DNA from: an uncultured Prochlorococcus sp.
GTDB taxonomy: Bacteria; Cyanobacteriota; Cyanobacteriia; PCC-6307; Cyanobiaceae
Reading direction: 5' to 3'
Length of the DNA stretch: 18,557 nucleotides
Assembly: GCA_902572675.1 (NCBI GenBank)
Contig: CACGGY010000016.1
Coordinates: 1-18,557, forward strand
Shown here: positions 14,638 through 18,557 of the stretch, piece by piece
Layout of the letters: each line of letters begins with the position of its first letter
How positions within the stretch are numbered: the stretch's first letter is position 1
Notes under the pieces: model-generated
Database searches by the model: none
Seen by the model: only the letters and a program-made list of their open reading frames with translations
Told to the model about the DNA's origin: nothing
Made by a program: the position numbers and the translations under genes

Positions 14638-15624
14638 GTGAGATTCCATATTCAACAAGAAAGTGATATACCTGCATCGACGCAACTATATAACCAAATT
14701 TGTTTCGCTATAGCGGCAAGACATTATCCTCCAGGACATAGGCTTCCAAGCACTAGACAACTTGCGATGCAGACAGGACTGCATCGAAACACTATAAGCA
14801 AAGTTTATAGACAACTTGAGTATGATGGGGTCGTTGAGGCAATAGCTGGATCGGGTATCTATGTAAGAGATAATCTGACTAAAAGAAATCTTAAGAAATC
14901 AATTTACTCAAAAGACAAAACAAGTAAACTACCAGATCAAGAAGCCAAGAAAGCTATTGATAACTTGATAAATCTTGGTTGCACCTTACAAGAGACAAGA
15001 GAAATATTAACCAATGAAATTGATTGGCGTATTAAGTGTGGGGCAAGAATTTTAGTAAGTACTCCCAGAGAGGATATTGGCGCTTCTATGCTAATAGCGG
15101 AAGACCTTTCTCCAAAAGTTAATGTACCAGTAGAAGTTATTCCAATGGAAGAATTAGAAAAAGTTTTAAGTAATGCAAATAATGGGACTATTGTTACAAG
15201 TAGATATTTTTTACAGCCTTTAGAAAAAGTTGCCAAACAGCATGGAGTTCGAGCTATTGCAGTTGACTTAAGCGACTTTCAAAAGGAATTAAAAATTCTA
15301 AAAGAATTAAATGATGGAACTTGTGTAGGTATTGTTAGCATTAGTCCTGGTTTATTAAGAGCAGCAGAAGTTATCATTCATAGCATGCGAGGAAGTGAAT
15401 TGATGCTGATGACGGCAATTTCAGATAATAACAGTAGACTGCTATCACTTTTAAAGTCTTCAAACTTCATAGTTTGTGATGGACCTAGTTTATCAGTAGT
15501 AGAAAACACACTGTTAAAAAATAGATCTCAACTTATGAGATTACCAAAAATAATATGCGCTAAAAATTATTTGAGTATTGAAACAATAAATCTATTAAAA
15601 AAAGAAATTGGAGTTATTAATTAA
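14638..15624 (+). CDS. GntR-type winged-helix transcriptional regulator
   Basis: The N-terminal part (about residues 1-80) is a classic GntR DNA-binding domain: PASTQLYNQICFAIAARHYPPG, here as PASTQLYNQI and CFAIAARHYPPG, then HRLPSTRQLAMQTGLHRNTI and VYRQLEYDGVVEAIAGSGIYV. The remaining roughly 240 residues are not an aminotransferase (MocR) domain and show no recognisable UTRA or FadR signature; the effector is unknown. The segment after residue 100 looks like an alpha/beta fold (MLIAEDLSPKVNVPVEVIP, GTCVGIVSISPGLLRAAEV). The start is GTG at 14638. cysE begins 6 bp after its stop, so the two are very likely co-transcribed, hinting at a link to cysteine or sulphur supply, though no direct evidence is visible. 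Confidence 0.88.
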   Translation: MRFHIQQESDIPASTQLYNQICFAIAARHYPPGHRLPSTRQLAMQTGLHRNTISKVYRQLEYDGVVEAIAGSGIYVRDNLTKRNLKKSIYSKDKTSKLPDQEAKKAIDNLINLGCTLQETREILTNEIDWRIKCGARILVSTPREDIGASMLIAEDLSPKVNVPVEVIPMEELEKVLSNANNGTIVTSRYFLQPLEKVAKQHGVRAIAVDLSDFQKELKILKELNDGTCVGIVSISPGLLRAAEVIIHSMRGSELMLMTAISDNNSRLLSLLKSSNFIVCDGPSLSVVENTLLKNRSQLMRLPKIICAKNYLSIETINLLKKEIGVIN

Positions 15625-15630
15625 GAAATA

Positions 15631-16365
15631 ATGTTAAGAACTTTTAAATCAGATATAGAAATAATCAAAGAGAGAGATCCTGCTGCAAGGGGAATATTAG
15701 AGATTTTTCTTTGCTACCCTGGGTTTCAATCAATAGTTATTCATAGGTTGACTCATAAATTATGGCGACTAAAGATCCCTTTAATTCCACGCTTGTTAAG
15801 TCATCTTAATAGACAAATAACCGGTATTGAAATCCATCCTGGAGCTAGAATTGGTAGACGGGTTTTCATAGATCATGGCATGGGTGTTGTTATTGGTGAA
15901 ACAGCTGAGATAGGAAATAACTGTCTGCTGTATCAGGGAGTTACCTTAGGTGGCACGGGTAAAAGTCATGGTAAAAGGCACCCGACCTTAATGGAAAATG
16001 TTGTAGTTGGAGCAGGTGCAAAAGTTCTTGGATCAATCACAGTTGGATCTAATACTCGTATTGGTGCGGGTTCAGTTGTTGTTCGTAATGTAGAGGAGAA
16101 TAGTACGGTAGTTGGAGTTCCTGGTAGAGTCATTCACCAAAGTGGTGTCAAAGTTAATCCATTAGCTCACTCAGCCTTGCCAGATGCAGAAGCAAATGTA
16201 ATAAAAAATTTAATGGATAGAATAGACTTGCTTGAAAATGAAATTCGTAAATTACAAAAATCCATACAATGTATAGCTAATTCTGAATCAGTTGATATCT
16301 CAAAACTCGGTGACGCCCAAAATCTTAAAGACAAAGAAATTATTGAATTTCTTGGAGATGATTAA
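15631..16365 (+). CDS. cysE: Serine O-acetyltransferase CysE
   Basis: CysE transfers acetyl from acetyl-CoA to L-serine, giving O-acetylserine, the carbon skeleton for cysteine. The 244-residue product has the N-terminal helical part (ERDPAARGILEIFLCYPGFQ, about residues 14-33) and a left-handed beta-helix of hexapeptide repeats from about residue 67 to 170. It includes IHPGARIGRRVFIDHGMGVV (catalytic Asp-His, about 68-87), IGETAEIGNNCLLYQGVTLG and GKRHPTLMENVVVGAGAKVL. A C-terminal tail of about 70 residues, partly helical, extends beyond the core. Whether the tail mediates cysteine feedback or cysteine-synthase binding cannot be judged; it lacks the familiar terminal Ile motif. The ATG at 15631 lies 6 bp after the regulator's stop, and the end overlaps secA by 4 bp, convergently. 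Confidence 0.96.
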   Translation: MLRTFKSDIEIIKERDPAARGILEIFLCYPGFQSIVIHRLTHKLWRLKIPLIPRLLSHLNRQITGIEIHPGARIGRRVFIDHGMGVVIGETAEIGNNCLLYQGVTLGGTGKSHGKRHPTLMENVVVGAGAKVLGSITVGSNTRIGAGSVVVRNVEENSTVVGVPGRVIHQSGVKVNPLAHSALPDAEANVIKNLMDRIDLLENEIRKLQKSIQCIANSESVDISKLGDAQNLKDKEIIEFLGDD

Positions 16366-18557
16366 GTCTCAATTTTACGTTTTTCATCCGTATCAATTTT
16401 AGGTTGAAACATAAACATTGAATAAATTACATTTCGTCTCATATTAGTCATCATTTCTAGGAACATATCATATCCTTCATTTTTATATTCGATTAAAGGA
16501 TCTTTTTGACCATAACCTCTCAATCCAACTGACTCTCTTAAAGAATCCATTGATTGCAAGTGTTCTCGCCATAAATTATCAATTTGTTGCAAGATAAAAA
16601 ATCTTTCAGCCTCTCTCATTAATCCTGGACGGATCTTTTCTATTTGTGATTCCTTCAGATCATAAGCTGCTCTCAACTGCTCTTGAAGATAATTTTTTAA
16701 TTCTTCTATGGACAATAAATTAATATCCTCAGCTTTAAGATCATCCAACAAATATATGAATTCTTTTACTTTAGATAGTAATTGATCAATATTCCATTCT
16801 TCAGGTGGAAGATCAGGATTAATATAAGCCTCAACAATTTCAAACATTGTTCTTTCCCCATATCCTATTACTTGGTTTTTTAAATCAGTACCTCGCAAAA
16901 CTCTTAGTCTTTCGCTATAAACGGCTTTTCTTTGATTATTCATAACCTCATCATATTCAAAAACTTGTTTCCTAATATCGTAATAGTAGGTCTCTACTTT
17001 CTTTTGAGCACTTTCTAATGACCTTGTAAGCATTCCTGACTCAATAGGCATATCTTCTTCCACCCTAAAAGCATTCATCAAATTTGCAACTCTATCACCA
17101 CCAAAAATCCTTAATAAATTATCTTCTAATGATAAAAAGAATCTCGTACTACCAAGATCACCTTGTCTTCCGGCTCTACCTCTGAGTTGATTATCCACTC
17201 TCCTTGATTCATGCCTTTCTGTACCTATGACATGTAATCCACCAGCTTCTCTAACTTTTTTTTCCTCGTGCATCAACACTTTTTCATATTCATTTTTTAC
17301 ATCTGACAAAGCTTCTCTCAAAAGTTTTATCAAGTTATCCTCAGTAGGTGCTTTTTCCGCAGCTGTAGCTATCTTATCCTCTAGATCTAAGAGAGAAAGT
17401 TGCCTATCGCCCCAATTTTGGACAAGTTCATTTGATAAATTAGATAATCTATTTTCAATTTGATCATTCAATTTGCACGGAAAAAGACTTTTTGAATAGT
17501 CTGGAATATTCTTTTTCAAATTTGCCCCAGCTTTTGAAGAAAATCCACTCTTAGCTTTGGAACTTCTTTGTTTCGGAATTGGTGGCTTATGCTCGTTATC
17601 TGGCTTTACTAACAATGGCTTTAAAACTTCTTTTAATTGAAGTCTTGCCATATAGTCACTGTTGCCGCCAAGAATTATATCAGTTCCCCTACCAGCCATA
17701 TTAGTCGCAATTGTAACTGCACCTGCTCTTCCTGCCTGAGCTATAATTTCCGCTTCACGTTCAACGTTCTCAGGCTTAGCGTTTAACAAATTATGAGGGA
17801 TTTCTTCCTCGGCTAAAAGTGTACTTAACAACTCACTTTTTTCTACACTTGTTGTTCCAACTAAAACAGGTCTGTCCTCCCTATGAATTTTTGCAGTCTC
17901 TTTAGCGACAGCTCTCCACTTGCCTATCTCAGTTTTAAATACTTGATCAGACCAATCTTGTCTCTTTCTTATCTGATTTGTTGGTATCACTGTGGTTTCT
18001 AATTTATAAGTTTTCTCAAATTCAACTTCTTCAGTTTTTGCAGTTCCAGTCATACCAGCTAAACCAGGATATAACAAGAAAAAATTTTGATAAGTGATAG
18101 ATGCTAATGTTTGAGTTTCAGGCTGAATCTTGAGATTCTCTTTTGCTTCTATTGCTTGATGTTGTCCATCACTCCACCTCCTTCCTGGCATTACCCTACC
18201 TGTAAATTCATCTACAATCACAGCCTCACCATTTTTAATAATATAGTTAACGTCCTTTATAAATAGTTCCTTAGCTTTTAAAGCATTAGTAATATAGTGT
18301 GCCCAGGGATCCTGAGGATTATATAAATCACTAACTTGCAAATAATCCTCACATTTAGCGAAACCCTGATCAGTTAATATACAACTTCTCTGCTTTTCAT
18401 CAACTTCATAATCTCCTTCTGGATCAATACCATCTTTACTTAAATCTTTTGCTTTAACTAGTGCCAAAGATAATTCTGAAGCTTTTTGATATTTTTCTTG
18501 AGGTCTTTCAACCTGTCCAGAAATAATTAAAGGTGTTCTTGCTTCATCAATTAAAAT
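16362..18557 (-). CDS. secA: Preprotein translocase ATPase SecA (5' end beyond the window)
   Basis: SecA is the motor that drives preproteins through SecYEG. The reading frame is open at the right edge and yields 731 residues, beginning inside motif II (ILIDEARTPLIISG); roughly the first 210 residues of a normal SecA are missing. TTG at 18467 is internal, not a start. Visible in order are the preprotein-binding region, NBD2 (GTTSVEKSELLSTLL; ATNMAGRGTDIILGG; GTERHESRRVDNQLRGRAGR), the helical scaffold (MLTRSLESAQKKVETYYYDI, VFEYDEVMNNQRKAVYSER), the wing domain and REHLQSMDSLRESVGLRGYG. NBD2 carries an insertion of about 100 residues (nt about 17257-17665) of the kind found in cyanobacterial and plastid SecA. 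The C-terminus ends soon after MFMFQPKI with no Cys-rich zinc-binding tail. It converges on cysE with a 4-bp overlap. Confidence 0.96.
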   Translation of the reverse strand: MLIDEARTPLIISGQVERPQEKYQKASELSLALVKAKDLSKDGIDPEGDYEVDEKQRSCILTDQGFAKCEDYLQVSDLYNPQDPWAHYITNALKAKELFIKDVNYIIKNGEAVIVDEFTGRVMPGRRWSDGQHQAIEAKENLKIQPETQTLASITYQNFFLLYPGLAGMTGTAKTEEVEFEKTYKLETTVIPTNQIRKRQDWSDQVFKTEIGKWRAVAKETAKIHREDRPVLVGTTSVEKSELLSTLLAEEEIPHNLLNAKPENVEREAEIIAQAGRAGAVTIATNMAGRGTDIILGGNSDYMARLQLKEVLKPLLVKPDNEHKPPIPKQRSSKAKSGFSSKAGANLKKNIPDYSKSLFPCKLNDQIENRLSNLSNELVQNWGDRQLSLLDLEDKIATAAEKAPTEDNLIKLLREALSDVKNEYEKVLMHEEKKVREAGGLHVIGTERHESRRVDNQLRGRAGRQGDLGSTRFFLSLEDNLLRIFGGDRVANLMNAFRVEEDMPIESGMLTRSLESAQKKVETYYYDIRKQVFEYDEVMNNQRKAVYSERLRVLRGTDLKNQVIGYGERTMFEIVEAYINPDLPPEEWNIDQLLSKVKEFIYLLDDLKAEDINLLSIEELKNYLQEQLRAAYDLKESQIEKIRPGLMREAERFFILQQIDNLWREHLQSMDSLRESVGLRGYGQKDPLIEYKNEGYDMFLEMMTNMRRNVIYSMFMFQPKIDTDEKRKIET

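Noticed and set aside
14937..15236. A 99-codon open frame on minus antisense to the GntR-type gene
   Set aside because: It lies entirely inside a gene with a clear winged-helix domain, and its own product has no recognisable features.
1..18557. CRISPR arrays, insertion sequences, prophage genes or a defence system
   Set aside because: No regularly spaced repeats, transposase, integrase or defence-type domains were seen; the gene set is core housekeeping.

Overview
The window is AT-rich (roughly 30% GC by eye) and tightly packed, with no gene-free stretch longer than about 155 bp. The protein sequences and gene order point to a high-light-adapted Prochlorococcus or a very close marine picocyanobacterium. 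This assignment is inferred from protein character and remembered synteny, not from a database search. I see no rRNA, tRNA, CRISPR array, insertion sequence or phage gene.

Layout, left to right. (1) A minus-strand mreB-mreC-mreD cell-shape cluster; mreD runs off the left edge, and mreB is broken in the sequence as given by a +1 indel in a run of nine G (plus-strand C, 1441-1449). (2) ssb on plus, meeting a minus-strand pair of ahcY (SAH hydrolase) and a DedA-family membrane protein. (3) tsaE (tRNA t6A ATPase) on plus, converging with a PfkB-family sugar kinase with a 43-bp tail overlap. (4) An alpha/beta hydrolase on plus, converging with a group 2 sigma factor by 16 bp. (5) A long minus-strand series transcribed gyrB > small exported SH3-like protein > crcB > crcB > mgtE > sigma factor; the first four genes overlap by 4 bp or are separated by at most 3 bp. 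(6) A plus-strand series miaA > infC > GntR-type regulator > cysE, converging with secA, whose 5' end is beyond the right edge.

Most genes are core housekeeping functions: envelope elongation (MreBCD), protein export (SecA), DNA topology and single-strand protection (GyrB, SSB), translation and tRNA modification (IF-3, MiaA, TsaE), the methyl cycle and cysteine supply (AhcY, CysE), and ion balance (MgtE, two CrcB/Fluc subunits). Streamlining shows in four overlapping convergent pairs, 4-bp start/stop overlaps, and frequent GTG or TTG starts.

I do not find a convincing unknown multi-gene system. The points most worth a second look are the mreB homopolymer frameshift inside the nucleotide-binding motif; the tandem CrcB pair, whose charge patterns predict opposite membrane orientations; a perfect 14-bp-arm inverted repeat before gyrB; an operator-like dyad before the GntR gene; and a GC-rich 5' end of infC with codon use unlike the rest of that gene.
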